The notes under the pieces are model-generated. The model searched no databases. It was not told the origin of the DNA and was given only the letters and a program-made list of their open reading frames with translations. From contig NZ_MDJZ01000017.1 of assembly GCF_002151125.1 (NCBI RefSeq), forward strand, positions 186,001 through 250,000: 64,000 nt of DNA, written 5' to 3'. Origin of the DNA: Clavibacter michiganensis. Lineage in GTDB: Bacteria; Actinomycetota; Actinomycetes; Actinomycetales; Microbacteriaceae. This document shows, piece by piece, positions 50,422 to 59,880 of this stretch; the first letter of the stretch is position 1; the number at the start of each line of letters is the position of its first letter. The position numbers and the translations under genes were made by a program.

Positions 50422-52400
50422 CAGATGGTGACGCGGGCCCCCTCGTCGAGCCAGAGGCCGTCGCCCGGCTGCACGTCGAACGTGTCGTAGAACGCGTCGA
50501 TGTTGCGGACGATCTGGTTGCAGCGGAACTCGTTCGGCGCATGGGGGTCGATGGCGAGCAGGCGCATCACCTCGGCGTCGCGGCCCTTCTGCTGCCAGGC
50601 CTGCGCCCAGGAGAGGAAGAAGCGCTCGGCACCCGTGAGGCCGTCGATGACCGGCGGCTCGGCGCCCTCGAGCGAGAGGAGGTACGCCTTCCACGCGATG
50701 GACAGGCCGCCGAGGTCGCCGATGTTCTCGCCGATCGTGAGCGCGCCGTTGACGTGGGGCGCGTCCTCGGCCGTGAGCTGCGCGGGCACCAGGGCGTCGT
50801 ACTGCTGGATGAGGGACGCCGTGCGCTCCTCGAACGCGGCCCGGTCGGCCGGGGTCCACCAGTCGGTGAGGCGGCCGTCGCCGTCGTAGCGCGAGCCCTG
50901 GTCGTCGAAGCCGTGGCCGATCTCGTGGCCGATGACCGCGCCGATCGCGCCGTAGTTCGCGGCCGGATCCCGCGCCTCGTCGAAGAACGGGAACTGCAGG
51001 ATCGCGGCCGGGAACACGATCTCGTTGAAGCCGGGGTTGTAGTACGCGTTGATGGTCTGCGGCGTCATGAACCACTCGTCGCGGTCGAGCGGGGCCCCGA
51101 TCTTCGCGAGCTCGCGGCGCGTCTCGAACCGGGCGGTCGCGCGGACGTTGCCCACGAGGTCGGTCGGGTCGATCTCGAGCGCCGAGTAGTCGCGCCACGT
51201 GTCCGGGAAGCCGATCTTCGGGGTGAACTTCTCGAGCTTCTCGAGCGCCCGGCCGCGGGTCTCCTCGGTCATCCAGTCGAGGCCGGAGATGGACTGCCGG
51301 TACGCCTCGACGAGGTGGCCGACGAGCACGTCCATCTCGGCCTTCGCGGTGCGGGAGAAGTGGCGGTCGACGTAGATGCGGCCGATGGCCTCGCCCATGG
51401 ATCCCTCGACCAGCGAGACGCCGCGCTTCCACCGCACGCGCTGCTCGGGCGCGCCCGTGAGCGTGCGGCCGTAGAAGTCGAACGACGCCTCCGAGAAGGC
51501 CTTGGGGAGGAGGGCCGCGTTGGAGCGGACGACCTGCCAGGTGAGCCAGTCGCGGAGCGCCGGGACCTCGGCGTCCGTCAGCAGCGCGCCGAGGCCCTCG
51601 GCGAACGACGGCTCGCGGAGCACGAGCTCGTCGAGCGCGGCGGCGGGCGCCTCCAGGGCGTCGCGCCAGACGTCGAGGTCGGCGCCGGCGGCCTTCGCGA
51701 CGAGGTCGCGGAGGTCAGCCCAGGTGACGAGGTTGTAGGTGGCCTGGCTGTCGCGGGTGCGGACGTTGTCCCAGTGGGCGGCGGCGATGCGGGTCTCGAG
51801 GTCGAGGATCCGGTCGGCGCGGCCGGCGGGATCGTCCAGCTCCGCCAGGCCGAGCATCCTCTCGACGAAGGCGCGGTAGGCGTCGCGGACGGCCGCGTGG
51901 CCCGCCTCGCGGTAGTAGCTCTCGTCGGGGAGGCCGATGCCGCCCTGCTCGACCTGGACGATGTAGCGCTCGGGGTCGCCCGGGTCGTTGTCGACGAAGA
52001 GGCCGAGCAGGCCGCTGACGTTGGTCTGCTCGAGGCGGCCCAGGGTCGCGAGGAAGGACGGGACGTCGGCGACGGCGGCCGCCGCGTCGAGCTGGTCGCG
52101 GATCGGCTCGACGCCGAGGCGCTCGACGCGCTCCTCGTCCATGAAGCTCGTGAAGAGGTCGCCGGTCTTCCGCTCCTCGGTGCCGGGCTCGGCGTCGACG
52201 GCCTCCTCGATGATCACCCGCACGGCGTCCTCGGCCGCCTCGGCGAGCTGGTGGAACGAGCCCCAGCGGGCCTTGTCGTCGGGGATCTCGGTGCGGTCGA
52301 GCCAGCGGCCGTTCACGTGGAGGTAGAGGTCGTCCTGCGGCCGGACCCCCTCGTCCAGCTCGTCGGTGCGGATCCCGGTCGGAGGTGTCTCGGCGCTCAT
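50418..52400 (-). CDS. M13-family metalloendopeptidase (PepO-like)
   Basis: Protein of 660 aa, neprilysin family. No signal peptide, so intracellular. Zinc motif VIGHEIGHGFDDQGSRYDGD (HExxH) and the third ligand Glu in TIGENIGDLGGLSIAW; NAYYNPGFNEIVFPAAILQF and NVRTRDSQATYN are conserved. RCNQIVRNIDAFYDTF and the C-terminal W end as usual. Cleaves short peptides. ATG at 52400 follows a weak ribosome-binding site; the gene after it overlaps by 4 nt. Confidence 0.95.
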   Translation of the reverse strand: MSAETPPTGIRTDELDEGVRPQDDLYLHVNGRWLDRTEIPDDKARWGSFHQLAEAAEDAVRVIIEEAVDAEPGTEERKTGDLFTSFMDEERVERLGVEPIRDQLDAAAAVADVPSFLATLGRLEQTNVSGLLGLFVDNDPGDPERYIVQVEQGGIGLPDESYYREAGHAAVRDAYRAFVERMLGLAELDDPAGRADRILDLETRIAAAHWDNVRTRDSQATYNLVTWADLRDLVAKAAGADLDVWRDALEAPAAALDELVLREPSFAEGLGALLTDAEVPALRDWLTWQVVRSNAALLPKAFSEASFDFYGRTLTGAPEQRVRWKRGVSLVEGSMGEAIGRIYVDRHFSRTAKAEMDVLVGHLVEAYRQSISGLDWMTEETRGRALEKLEKFTPKIGFPDTWRDYSALEIDPTDLVGNVRATARFETRRELAKIGAPLDRDEWFMTPQTINAYYNPGFNEIVFPAAILQFPFFDEARDPAANYGAIGAVIGHEIGHGFDDQGSRYDGDGRLTDWWTPADRAAFEERTASLIQQYDALVPAQLTAEDAPHVNGALTIGENIGDLGGLSIAWKAYLLSLEGAEPPVIDGLTGAERFFLSWAQAWQQKGRDAEVMRLLAIDPHAPNEFRCNQIVRNIDAFYDTFDVQPGDGLWLDEGARVTIW

Positions 52401-52454
52401 GGGCATGAGCCTAGGCGCGTCGACCCTGCCGCCGCCGGGAGCCTGCGGCCACGG

Positions 52455-52499
52455 TGACAAGCGCGCTTGACACTCCCGGGGTGTCAAGCTAGCTTGTCA
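52455..52499 (+). promoter_or_regulatory. Promoter with two copies of an 18-bp operator, upstream of the Xre gene
   Basis: Promoter -35 TTGACA (52467-52472) and -10 TAGCTT (52490-52495), spacer 17. Two imperfect palindromes with the same core CAAGCNNGCTTG: TGACAAGCGCGCTTGACA (52455-52472) over the -35 and TGTCAAGCTAGCTTGTCA (52482-52499) over the -10, centres 27 bp apart. The start codon is 7 nt after the -10. This is the layout of an autorepressed promoter, and an Xre regulator is the first gene. Confidence 0.85.
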
Positions 52500-52502
52500 T
52501 CC

Positions 52503-52700
52503 ATGCGCAGCGAGGTGAGGGAGCTCCGGACGGCGGCCGGCCTCTCCCAGCAGGCCCTCGCCGCGGAGCTCGGCGTCTCCCGCCAGACGATCAACGCCAT
52601 CGAGACGGGCCGCTACGACCCGTCGCTCGCGCTCGCCGTGAGGACGGCCCGCTTCTTCCACCGATCCGTCGAGGAGGTCTTCCATGTCGAAGACGACTGA
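52503..52700 (+). CDS. Xre-family helix-turn-helix regulator (YozG/HipB-like)
   Basis: Protein of 65 aa, almost only the HTH: LRTAAGLSQQALAAELGVSR then QTINAIETGRYDPSLALAVR, and VEEVFHVEDD at the end. Small regulators of this type (YozG/PbsX group) usually repress themselves and a following membrane protein gene. Here the next gene overlaps by 17 nt. Probably leaderless from the promoter at 52467-52495. Confidence 0.92.
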   Translation: MRSEVRELRTAAGLSQQALAAELGVSRQTINAIETGRYDPSLALAVRTARFFHRSVEEVFHVEDD

Positions 52701-53085
52701 ACGCCGCGGGATCTCCCGCGTGAACGTGATCCTGGTGTCCGTGTTCGGCGCCGGTGCGTTGATCTGCGCGGTGACCGGCAACGTGCCCGGAGCGGTCGTG
52801 CTGACCGTCTTCGGCGTCCTGGGCCTCGCGGGGGCCCTGTACGCGGCCCGGCCGGGAGCACGCGACGTCACCAGGATCAACGGGCTGGAGTACCGCGACG
52901 AGCGGGACGGGCGCCTGGCGCAGCAGGGCTTCGCGGTCGTGGGGGTCGCGGCGCTCGTCATCTCGGTCGCGGCGTTCGTGGTCACGACGCTGATGGGCCG
53001 GATCGACTGGTTCATCTGGGGGCAGACGATGGCGCTGGCCATCGTGTGGGGCATCGCGAACTCGGTGGTCGTCCGCCGCAGCTGA
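52684..53085 (+). CDS. Small membrane protein paired with the Xre regulator (DUF2178-like)
   Basis: Protein of 133 aa with four transmembrane helices (VNVILVSVFGAGALICAVTG, VVLTVFGVLGLAGALYA, FAVVGVAALVISVAAFVV, WFIWGQTMALAIVWGIANS) and a YRDERDGRLAQQGF loop between the second and third. Such loops (DER...) are typical of the DUF2178/YozG-linked family. It overlaps the regulator gene by 17 nt, hence coexpressed. Function unknown, possibly sensing or resistance to a membrane-active agent. Confidence 0.78.
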   Translation: MSKTTERRGISRVNVILVSVFGAGALICAVTGNVPGAVVLTVFGVLGLAGALYAARPGARDVTRINGLEYRDERDGRLAQQGFAVVGVAALVISVAAFVVTTLMGRIDWFIWGQTMALAIVWGIANSVVVRRS

Positions 53086-53201
53086 CGCAGCGCGCACCGG
53101 ACCGCCGCCGGATCCGCCCCGCGAAACGCCACCGCAACACGGCCTCGCTACGCTCGCGGATCGGGGCGTCTCCCCACACACCCGCGCGGAAGCAGGCGAG
53201 C

Positions 53202-54485
53202 ATGGCCCGACAGATCTGGACCCTCCACGGCGACGGACGGGCGGTGGACGCCTCCGCGGTCGTCGGCCCCGGCGAGCGCCTCACCTGGCCGCGCACCGTC
53301 GGGCTCGGGATGCAGCACGTCGTCGCGATGTTCGGCGCGACGTTCCTCGTGCCGGTGCTCACGGGCTTCCCGCCCACGACCACGCTGTTCTTCTCCGGGA
53401 TCGGGACGATCCTCTTCCTCCTCATCACGAAGAACCGGCTGCCCAGCTACCTCGGCTCCTCGTTCGCGTTCATCGCGCCGATCCTCGCGGCCAACGCGGC
53501 GACGGCCTCGGGCGGGGGCGGCATCGGAGCGGCCCTCGCGGGCATCGTCGCGGTGGGCGTGATGCTGGCGGTCGTCGGCGGCATCGTGCAGCTCACCGGC
53601 ACCGGCTGGATCGACGCGCTGCTGCCGCCCGTCGTCGCCGGCGCGATCGTCGCGCTCATCGGCTTCAACCTCGCCTCCGCCGCCCGCGACAACTTCGTCG
53701 TCGCGCCCGTGACGGCGACCATCACGCTCGCCGCGGTGATCCTCTCGACCGTGCTGTTCCGCGGGATCCTCGGCCGGCTCTCCATCGTGCTCGGTGTGGT
53801 CGTCGGGTACGTCGTGGCCGCGATCCGCCAGGAGATCGACTTCTCGAAGATCGAGGCCGCCGCGTGGATCGGGCTGCCCGAGTTCCACGCGCCCGAGATC
53901 ACGCCGCAGTTCTGGTCGCTGCTGCCCGCGTTCCTGCCGGTCGTGCTCGTGCTGGTCGCCGAGAACGTGGGCCACATCCGGGGCGTCGCGCAGATGACCG
54001 ACGCGAGCGTCAACAAGCTCACGGGCCGCGCGCTGCTGGCCGACGGCATCGCGACCGTGCTCGCGGGCCTCGGCGGCGGATCCGGCACCACGACCTACGG
54101 CGAGAACATCGGCGTGATGGCCGCGACGCGCGTCTACTCGACCGCCGCCTACTGGGTCGCCGGCGCCTTCGCCGTGCTGCTCGGCCTCTCGCCCAAGGTC
54201 GGCGCGGTCATCAACACGATCCCGCCGGGCGTGCTCGGCGGCGTGACCACCGCGCTGTACGGCCTCATCGGGATCATCGGCGTGAAGATCTGGCTCGACA
54301 ACAAGGTGGACTTCTCGAAGCCCGTCAACCAGCTCACCGCGGCGACCGCGCTCATCGTCGCGATCGCGCCCTTCACCTTCACGCTCGGCACCGTCTCGTT
54401 CAACGGCATCGCGCTCGGCACCATCGCGGCCATCGTGATCTACCACGTGATGCACACGGTCGCGCGGCTGCGCGGGACGGACTAG
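53202..54485 (+). CDS. NCS2-family nucleobase permease (uracil/xanthine type)
   Basis: Protein of 427 aa with about 12-14 membrane segments. NCS2 signatures: GMQHVVAMFGATFLVPVLTG, LGSSFAFIAPILAA, VVLVLVAENVGHIRGVAQMT (conserved Glu) and GGGSGTTTYGENIGVMAATR (second conserved Glu). Imports uracil most likely (PyrP/UraA group), by proton symport. GGAAGCAGGCGAGC precedes the ATG. Stands alone between regulators; unrelated to the NCS1 permease downstream. Confidence 0.92.
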   Translation: MARQIWTLHGDGRAVDASAVVGPGERLTWPRTVGLGMQHVVAMFGATFLVPVLTGFPPTTTLFFSGIGTILFLLITKNRLPSYLGSSFAFIAPILAANAATASGGGGIGAALAGIVAVGVMLAVVGGIVQLTGTGWIDALLPPVVAGAIVALIGFNLASAARDNFVVAPVTATITLAAVILSTVLFRGILGRLSIVLGVVVGYVVAAIRQEIDFSKIEAAAWIGLPEFHAPEITPQFWSLLPAFLPVVLVLVAENVGHIRGVAQMTDASVNKLTGRALLADGIATVLAGLGGGSGTTTYGENIGVMAATRVYSTAAYWVAGAFAVLLGLSPKVGAVINTIPPGVLGGVTTALYGLIGIIGVKIWLDNKVDFSKPVNQLTAATALIVAIAPFTFTLGTVSFNGIALGTIAAIVIYHVMHTVARLRGTD

Positions 54486-54566
54486 CGGGCAGCGGCCGCC
54501 CACCCTCGGCCCGGCGTCCGCGGGTGATCCCGCCCCGCGCGGAGGCGGTCGACGGGATCCCGCCCG

Positions 54567-55298
54567 TCAGGAGCGCGGCGCCGCCCCACCGAGGGCGGCG
54601 AGCACGTCGTCGGAGGTGGCGACCGCGCCGAACACGCCGCCCTGCATCGTGACCATCCGGAGCGCCGCCTCGTGGTTCGCCGGATCCGTGGCGCCCGTGC
54701 AGTCGGACAGCACCAGGCACTCGTAGCCGCGGTCGTTCGCCTCGCGCATGGTCGTGGAGACGCAGACGTCGGTCGTGATGCCCGTGAGGATCAGCCGGTC
54801 GATGCCGCGCGAGCGCAGCAGCAGGTCGAGGTCGGTCGCGTAGAAGGCGCCCTTGCCCGGCTTGTCGATCACGGGCTCGCCCGCGAGCGGGGCCACCTCG
54901 GGGACGATCTCCCAGCCGGGCTCGCCGCGCACGAGGATCCGCCCGCACGGGCCGACGCTCCCGATCTCGGCACCCGCGCGCTCCGACCGCCAGCGCTTGT
55001 TCGCGGGCAGGTCGGAGAGGTCGGGGCGGTGGCCCTCGCGGGTGTGGATCACCGTCATGCCGAGCGCCCGCACCCGCGCGAGCAGGCGGGCGGTGGGCGC
55101 GAGGCCGGCGCGGGTGAGGGCGAGGTCGTAGCCCATGCGGTCGACGTAGCCGCCGACGCCGCAGAAGTCGACCTGCCAGTCGATGCAGACCACGGCGGTG
55201 CGGGCGACGTCGACGGCGCCGTCGTAGGGCCAGGCGTACGGATCCGCCGCGACGGCCGTGGTGCCCGCGACGGTCGCGGGCACGGTGACCGCGCTCAC
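54567..55298 (-). CDS. Cysteine hydrolase of the isochorismatase superfamily (RutB/biuret hydrolase-like)
   Basis: Protein of 243 aa. Catalytic triad: Asp in [13 protein letters not shown], Lys in [13 protein letters not shown] and Cys in [20 protein letters not shown], with [13 protein letters not shown] before it. Similar to ureidoacrylate amidohydrolase or biuret hydrolase, which split urea-type amides from pyrimidine or triazine breakdown. GTG start overlaps the permease stop by 4 nt, so the permease probably brings in its substrate or a precursor. Confidence 0.85.
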   Translation of the reverse strand: MSAVTVPATVAGTTAVAADPYAWPYDGAVDVARTAVVCIDWQVDFCGVGGYVDRMGYDLALTRAGLAPTARLLARVRALGMTVIHTREGHRPDLSDLPANKRWRSERAGAEIGSVGPCGRILVRGEPGWEIVPEVAPLAGEPVIDKPGKGAFYATDLDLLLRSRGIDRLILTGITTDVCVSTTMREANDRGYECLVLSDCTGATDPANHEAALRMVTMQGGVFGAVATSDDVLAALGGAAPRS

Positions 55299-56671
55299 GA
55301 GCGGGCCTCCCCCGCCTCGACGGCCGCGCCGAGCGGGGCGCGCGCCCGCCCAGCGGCGTCCGCGACGACGAGCACGACCGCGCCGACGACCATGCCGACG
55401 ACGGCCGTCGACAGGAAGTCGGCGTACGCGTGGGCCACGAGCGCGACCGCGGCGCCGACCGCCCAGCCGACGAAGGCGGGGGCGCGCCAGGCACCGCGCG
55501 CGCCGACGGATCCGGCCGCCGCGCGTCGCGGCGCGAGCACCAGCTGGTCGACGATGAGCACGACGCCGATGGGCGGCACGATCACGCCCAGCAGGTTGAG
55601 CCACGTCTCGAAGTACGACCAGATGCCGGCGACCGCGAGGACGACGCCGACCGCGCCGAGCACGAGCGTCGTGCGGCGCATGCGCATCCCGGTGAGCTGG
55701 CTCCAGCCGACGGCGCCGTTGTAGAGGCAGTGGGCGCACACGGATCCGAGGTTCACCACCACGAACAGCACGGCGAGCGGCACCAGCGCGCCGCCCTGCG
55801 CGACGAGGATGCCGAGGAAGTCGCCGCCCGCCGTCCCCGGCTCGGCGGCGCCGCCCAGCGCGACGACGAGGCCGCCGACCGCCAGCGCGACGGCGTTGCC
55901 GAAGGGGAACGCGGCGAGGGTCGCGAGCACGGCCTGCCGACCCGAGCGCGCCCAGCGCGTGAAGTCGGCGGTCATGGTGCCCGAGTCGGCGAAGAGCGCC
56001 ACGACGAGGGTCACGGCCGCGCCGAAGCTGAGCGCACCGGCTCCCGCCGCGGGCGCCGTCTGCAGCTCGGCGCCGCCCGGCCGCGTCGCGACGATGACGA
56101 CGGCGACCGCGCCGAGCACGAGGTACAGGGGCGCGGCGACCACGCCGATCCAGGAGAGCGCGCGGATGCCGAGCAGCGTGACCGCGACGAAGAGGAGGCC
56201 GGCCGCGAGCGTGGTGCCGGTCTGGTCCCAGCCGAGGCTGCCGTGCAGCGTGGATCCGGTGAGCCCGGTCTGGAACGCGAACCAGCCGATGACCACGGTG
56301 GCGAGGAAGCCCGCCGGCACGACGTACCCCTTCGCCCCGAACGTGCGCATGGCCATGAGCGCGAAGCTCTCGCCGCTGCGGCCGGCGAGGTAGCTGAGCG
56401 CCCCGACGTAGACCATGAGGACGAGGGTGCCGACCGCGATGGCGCCCATGCCCGGCCAGAAGCCGAGCGAGTGGACGACGAGGCCGCCGAACACGGCGCA
56501 GGTGAGGATCATCGGGAAGCCGAGCCACACGGCGGCGACCGAGGCGGTGCGGCGGCGGGCGTGCGGGGGCACGGGCTCCGACTCGTACTCGGAGAAGGCG
56601 GCGCGCGCGTCGGGGTCGGGCTCGGGATCGACGGCGGTTCGCGCGGCCGGCGGAGCGGCGGGGTGCGACAT
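55295..56671 (-). CDS. NCS1-family cytosine/purine permease
   Basis: Protein of 458 aa, 12 transmembrane helices. [60 protein letters not shown] (NCS1 motif) and [20 protein letters not shown]. Imports cytosine, allantoin or a similar N-heterocycle with Na+ or H+. First gene of an operon with the cysteine hydrolase, divergent from the GntR regulator at 56820. Confidence 0.92.
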   Translation of the reverse strand: MSHPAAPPAARTAVDPEPDPDARAAFSEYESEPVPPHARRRTASVAAVWLGFPMILTCAVFGGLVVHSLGFWPGMGAIAVGTLVLMVYVGALSYLAGRSGESFALMAMRTFGAKGYVVPAGFLATVVIGWFAFQTGLTGSTLHGSLGWDQTGTTLAAGLLFVAVTLLGIRALSWIGVVAAPLYLVLGAVAVVIVATRPGGAELQTAPAAGAGALSFGAAVTLVVALFADSGTMTADFTRWARSGRQAVLATLAAFPFGNAVALAVGGLVVALGGAAEPGTAGGDFLGILVAQGGALVPLAVLFVVVNLGSVCAHCLYNGAVGWSQLTGMRMRRTTLVLGAVGVVLAVAGIWSYFETWLNLLGVIVPPIGVVLIVDQLVLAPRRAAAGSVGARGAWRAPAFVGWAVGAAVALVAHAYADFLSTAVVGMVVGAVVLVVADAAGRARAPLGAAVEAGEARS

Positions 56672-56756
56672 GGGGCCTCCTCGGCGGGTCAGGGACGCCG
56701 GTGGGGATCCGGCTGCGTCCTATAGGAACAGGGCGCCGCCACGCGTGCGTTTCTAC

Positions 56757-56780
56757 CGTGTTTCCGGGATGTGAAACACG
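56757..56780. promoter_or_regulatory. Palindromic operator between the permease operon and the GntR gene
   Basis: Arms CGTGTTTC and GAAACACG, 8-bp spacer, centred about 51 nt upstream of the GntR start and about 97 nt upstream of the permease start. A smaller palindrome TCCTATAGGA (56718-56727) overlaps the probable permease -10. GntR/FCD regulators usually bind shorter sites, so the regulator that uses it is inferred from position. Confidence 0.55.
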
Positions 56781-56819
56781 TCTGGGTGGTGGCTCGGCCG
56801 CGGATCCTATAATCGGACG

Positions 56820-57506
56820 GTGCCCGCTCCCGCCCTGGTCCCCGCCCGTCTCGGCGCCGCGGAGCGCGTGCGGGTGATGCTCGAGGAGGAGATCCTCGGC
56901 GGCGTCATCGCCCCCGGATCCCGCGTGAAGGCCGACGAGGTCGCCCAGCGGATGGGGACCAGCCACATCCCCGTGCGCGAGGCGCTGCGGGCGCTCGAGA
57001 CCGACGGCTGGGTCGTGCACCGGGCGCACGAGGGCATGTCGGTGCGGCCGCGCGTGCTGTCCGAGCTGGTGGACCTCTTCGAGGCGCGCGCGCTCGTGGA
57101 GCCGCGGGCCGTCGAGCTCGCCGCGGGACGCCGGACGTCGGACGACCTCCGCGAGCTCGAGCGGGTGATCCGGCTGCAGGAGCGGAGCGCGGATCCCGCC
57201 GACCTCGCGCGCCTCAACCACGACTTCCACGTGGCCCTGGCCCGCGCCGCGCACAACAGCGCGCTGGCCGAGGTCGTCGTGTCGATGTCGAAGCACGTGC
57301 GCTTCCACTACCTGCCCGCCGCGAGCGCGCGCAGGCCCGACTCGCTCGCCGACCACCGCGAGCTGCTGGCGCTGGTGGAGCGGCGCGAGGGCGAGCGCGC
57401 GGCGGATCTCGCGCGCCGGCACATCGACGCGACGCGCGTGGACGCGTGCGCGGCGCTCGAGGCGCTGCTCCGCGAGGAGGCCGCGGCGGCCGCGACCGCG
57501 GGCTAG
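56820..57506 (+). CDS. GntR-family regulator, FCD/FadR type
   Basis: Protein of 228 aa. N-terminal winged helix ([37 protein letters not shown]) and a C-terminal FCD domain with metal-binding candidates in [15 protein letters not shown] and [15 protein letters not shown]. Divergent from the permease/hydrolase operon, which it probably controls in response to its substrate. GTG start lies 6 nt after a perfect TATAAT at 56808-56813, leaderless. Confidence 0.92.
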   Translation: MPAPALVPARLGAAERVRVMLEEEILGGVIAPGSRVKADEVAQRMGTSHIPVREALRALETDGWVVHRAHEGMSVRPRVLSELVDLFEARALVEPRAVELAAGRRTSDDLRELERVIRLQERSADPADLARLNHDFHVALARAAHNSALAEVVVSMSKHVRFHYLPAASARRPDSLADHRELLALVERREGERAADLARRHIDATRVDACAALEALLREEAAAAATAG

Positions 57507-57509
57507 GCC

Positions 57510-58208
57510 TCAGAGCCCGAGCAGCCGCTCCAGCGCCGGGTCCTCCAGGGAGTCGAGCACGAGGTCCGCGCCCGCGTCGCGCAGCTCGTCGGCCGAGTAG
57601 TGGCCGCTCGCGACGCCCACGGCGGTCGCGCCCGCGTCGTGCGCGGAGGTGATGTCGTTCGGGGTGTCGCCGACGACGAGGACCTCGCCGCGCGCGGGCT
57701 CGGCGCCGCGGAGGGTGCCGGCGGTGGCGATGGCCCGGCGGACGACGTCGACGCGGTCGGGCGCGTCGGATCCGTAGGCGCCGAACACGAAGAACCGGCC
57801 GAGCCGGGCGGGCTCCATCTTCGTGCGGGCCGCGCCCTCCATCGCGCCGGAGACGACGCCGAGCACGACGCCCGCGTCGGCCAGCCGGTCGAGCAGCGCC
57901 TCCGCGCCGTCGAGCACGCGGTAGCCCTCGGAGACGCGGATGTCGTCGGCGAGGTGCCGGAGGTAGGAGGCGTAGAGGCGGGCGAGCTCGGCGGGCTCGG
58001 GATCCCGGCCCATCACGCCGCGGAACGTGGCGGCGCCGACCTGCGGATCCGTCTCCCCCGCCGACGAGTGCTCGCCGATGTCGGCCGCGACGTCGTGCAC
58101 GTCGCGGAAGGCCATGGCCCAGCTGCGGGTGCCGGATCCGCCGGTGTGGATGAGGGTCTCGTCGATGTCGAAGAGGACGGCGGGCGGGAGGGGTGCGGTA
58201 TCTGCCAT
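57510..58208 (-). CDS. HAD-family hydrolase (phosphoglycolate phosphatase-like)
   Basis: Protein of 232 aa. Motif I AVLFDIDETLIHTGG (Asp nucleophile and Asp acid), motif II GVVSGAMEGAA, Lys in RTKMEPARLG and motif IV VLVVGDTPNDITSAHDAGA. Cap domain of subclass I between residues about 20 and 85. Probably hydrolyses small phosphate esters. Convergent with the GntR gene, 3 nt apart. Confidence 0.9.
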   Translation of the reverse strand: MADTAPLPPAVLFDIDETLIHTGGSGTRSWAMAFRDVHDVAADIGEHSSAGETDPQVGAATFRGVMGRDPEPAELARLYASYLRHLADDIRVSEGYRVLDGAEALLDRLADAGVVLGVVSGAMEGAARTKMEPARLGRFFVFGAYGSDAPDRVDVVRRAIATAGTLRGAEPARGEVLVVGDTPNDITSAHDAGATAVGVASGHYSADELRDAGADLVLDSLEDPALERLLGL

Positions 58209-58252
58209 CCGTCCATCGTGCTCCGGCGGACCTCCGCGCGACCTGCCCGAGG

Positions 58253-58762
58253 TCAGGACCGGCGCGTGCGCAGCCGCTCGGTGGTGCGGGCGATCACGCG
58301 CAGGCTGTCGATGAGGGTCGCGATCTGCTCGCGGCTGAGGTCGGCGAGCACCTCGTCCTCGTCGGCGACGAGGCGGCGCATCGCCCGGTCGACGCGCTCG
58401 ATGCCGAACGGCGTGAGCACCACGAGCCGGCTGCGGCCGCCCGCCGGATCCTCCTCGCGCGTGATGAAGGAGCGCGCGGTCAGCCGGTTCACCCGGTGCA
58501 CGAGGCTGCCCGTGTCGGTGCCGAGGCGCTCGGCGAGCCCGGCGCGCGTGAGGCCCGCGTCGCCCTGCTGGCGGAGCACGGACAGGAACTCGAACTCGCT
58601 CGTGGTGAGGCCCTCGGCGGCGAACGCGCCCTCGCGGATGCGCTGCATCTGCGGCAGCAGGCGCCGGAGCCTGGACACCACGTCGAGCGGCGCGAAGTCG
58701 ACGTCGGGCATGGCCGCACCCCACGCGTCGATCACCAGGTCGACGTCGTCGTCATCCTTCAT
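58253..58762 (-). CDS. MarR-family regulator
   Basis: Protein of 169 aa. Acidic start (MKDDDDVDLVIDAW), dimer helices, then winged helix TTSEFEFLSVLRQQGDAGLT, LAERLGTDTGSLVHRVNRL and FITREEDPAGGRSRLVVLTP. Follows an HAD gene at 44 nt upstream of it on the same strand. No Cys. Target not evident; the divergent methyltransferase gene at 58892 is a candidate. Confidence 0.9.
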   Translation of the reverse strand: MKDDDDVDLVIDAWGAAMPDVDFAPLDVVSRLRRLLPQMQRIREGAFAAEGLTTSEFEFLSVLRQQGDAGLTRAGLAERLGTDTGSLVHRVNRLTARSFITREEDPAGGRSRLVVLTPFGIERVDRAMRRLVADEDEVLADLSREQIATLIDSLRVIARTTERLRTRRS

Positions 58763-58891
58763 CGGGACTCCCACCGTCGCGTCCACGCTACCCGGGCTCC
58801 GGCACGTCGCGGGCCGGTCCCGCGGCGACGGCCGATGCCGCGGGGCGTCGCGGACGGTGGATCCGGGAGCGGGCTCCGGCAGGATGTGCGC

Positions 58892-59794
58892 ATGACCCGG
58901 CCGCTCCCCCTGCCCGACCGCCCGCTGGTGCTCGACGGCGGGCTCGGCACGCTGCTGGAGGCGCGCGGGCACGACCTCACGGATCCGCTGTGGAGCGCTC
59001 GCGTGCTCGCCGACGAGCCCGACGCGGTCCGCGCGGCGCACGCCGAGTACTTCCGCGCCGGGGCGGACGTGGCGATCACGGCGTCGTACCAGGTGGGCTT
59101 CGAGGCGTTCGCGGCGCGGGGGCTGAGCGCGGCCGACACGGAGGCGCTGCTGCGGGCGAGCGTGCGGCTCGCGGCCGAGGCGCGGGACGAGGTGGCGCGC
59201 GACGACGCGGGCGCACCGCGGGACCGGTGGATCGCCGCGTCCGTCGGCCCCCACGGCGCCACGCTCGGCGACGGCTCGGAGTACGCGGGATCCAGCGGGC
59301 TCTCGCGGGCGGAGCTCCGCCGCTGGCACGCCCCGCGGTTCGCCGTGCTCGCCGACGCGGGCGCCGACCTGCTCGCGTGCGAGACGATCCCGAGCCTCGA
59401 CGAGGGCCGCGCCCTCGTGGACCTCGCGCGCGGCTCGGGCGCGTCCGCGTGGCTCGCGTTCACGGTGGCCGGCGGGCGGCTGCGGTCGGGCGAGCCGATG
59501 GCCGAGGGGTTCCGGCTCGCCGAGGAGGCCGACGAGATCGTGGCCGTGGGGATCAACTGCGCGCACCCGGAGGAGGTGCCCGCCGCGATCGCCGCGGCCC
59601 GGAGCGTGACCGACCGGCCGGTGGTCGTCTATCCGAACTCCGGCGAGCGCTGGGACGCGGTCGCGCGCGCCTGGGGCGGCGACCCGGCGCTACCCGATGT
59701 GGGCGCGTGGATCCGGGCGGGCGCGTCCCTCGTCGGCGGCTGCTGCCGGGTCGGGCCCGACGAGATCCGGCGGATGCGGGACGCGCTGGGCTGA
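58892..59794 (+). CDS. mmuM: Homocysteine S-methyltransferase
   Basis: Protein of 300 aa. Zn ligands: Cys in VGINCAHPEEV and the CC pair in LVGGCCRVGPDEIRRM; DGGLGTLLEARGHDL at the start and ITASYQVGFEAFAARGL follow the family. Uses S-methylmethionine (or SAM) as donor to make methionine from homocysteine; S-methylmethionine is common in plants. Divergent from the MarR gene. Confidence 0.93.
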   Translation: MTRPLPLPDRPLVLDGGLGTLLEARGHDLTDPLWSARVLADEPDAVRAAHAEYFRAGADVAITASYQVGFEAFAARGLSAADTEALLRASVRLAAEARDEVARDDAGAPRDRWIAASVGPHGATLGDGSEYAGSSGLSRAELRRWHAPRFAVLADAGADLLACETIPSLDEGRALVDLARGSGASAWLAFTVAGGRLRSGEPMAEGFRLAEEADEIVAVGINCAHPEEVPAAIAAARSVTDRPVVVYPNSGERWDAVARAWGGDPALPDVGAWIRAGASLVGGCCRVGPDEIRRMRDALG

Positions 59795-59807
59795 GGCCGC
59801 GCGCACG

Positions 59808-59842
59808 ACGACGGCCCGCCCCGCGAGGGGACGGGCCGTCGT
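59808..59842. terminator. Hairpin between convergent mmuM and reductase genes
   Basis: 11-bp stem ACGACGGCCCG with its complement, inner CCCC/GGGG stem and GCGA loop, one bulged A. Lies 13 nt after mmuM and 39 nt before the end of the convergent reductase gene. Confidence 0.75.
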
Positions 59843-59880
59843 GGCGTGCGGATCCGCCTCGGGCGCGGATCCGGGCGGGA

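Noticed and set aside
54567-57422. A 951-codon frame fused to the cysteine hydrolase
   Set aside because: The upstream part overlaps the NCS1 permease in another frame and the antisense of the GntR gene; the real start is the coupled GTG at 55298.
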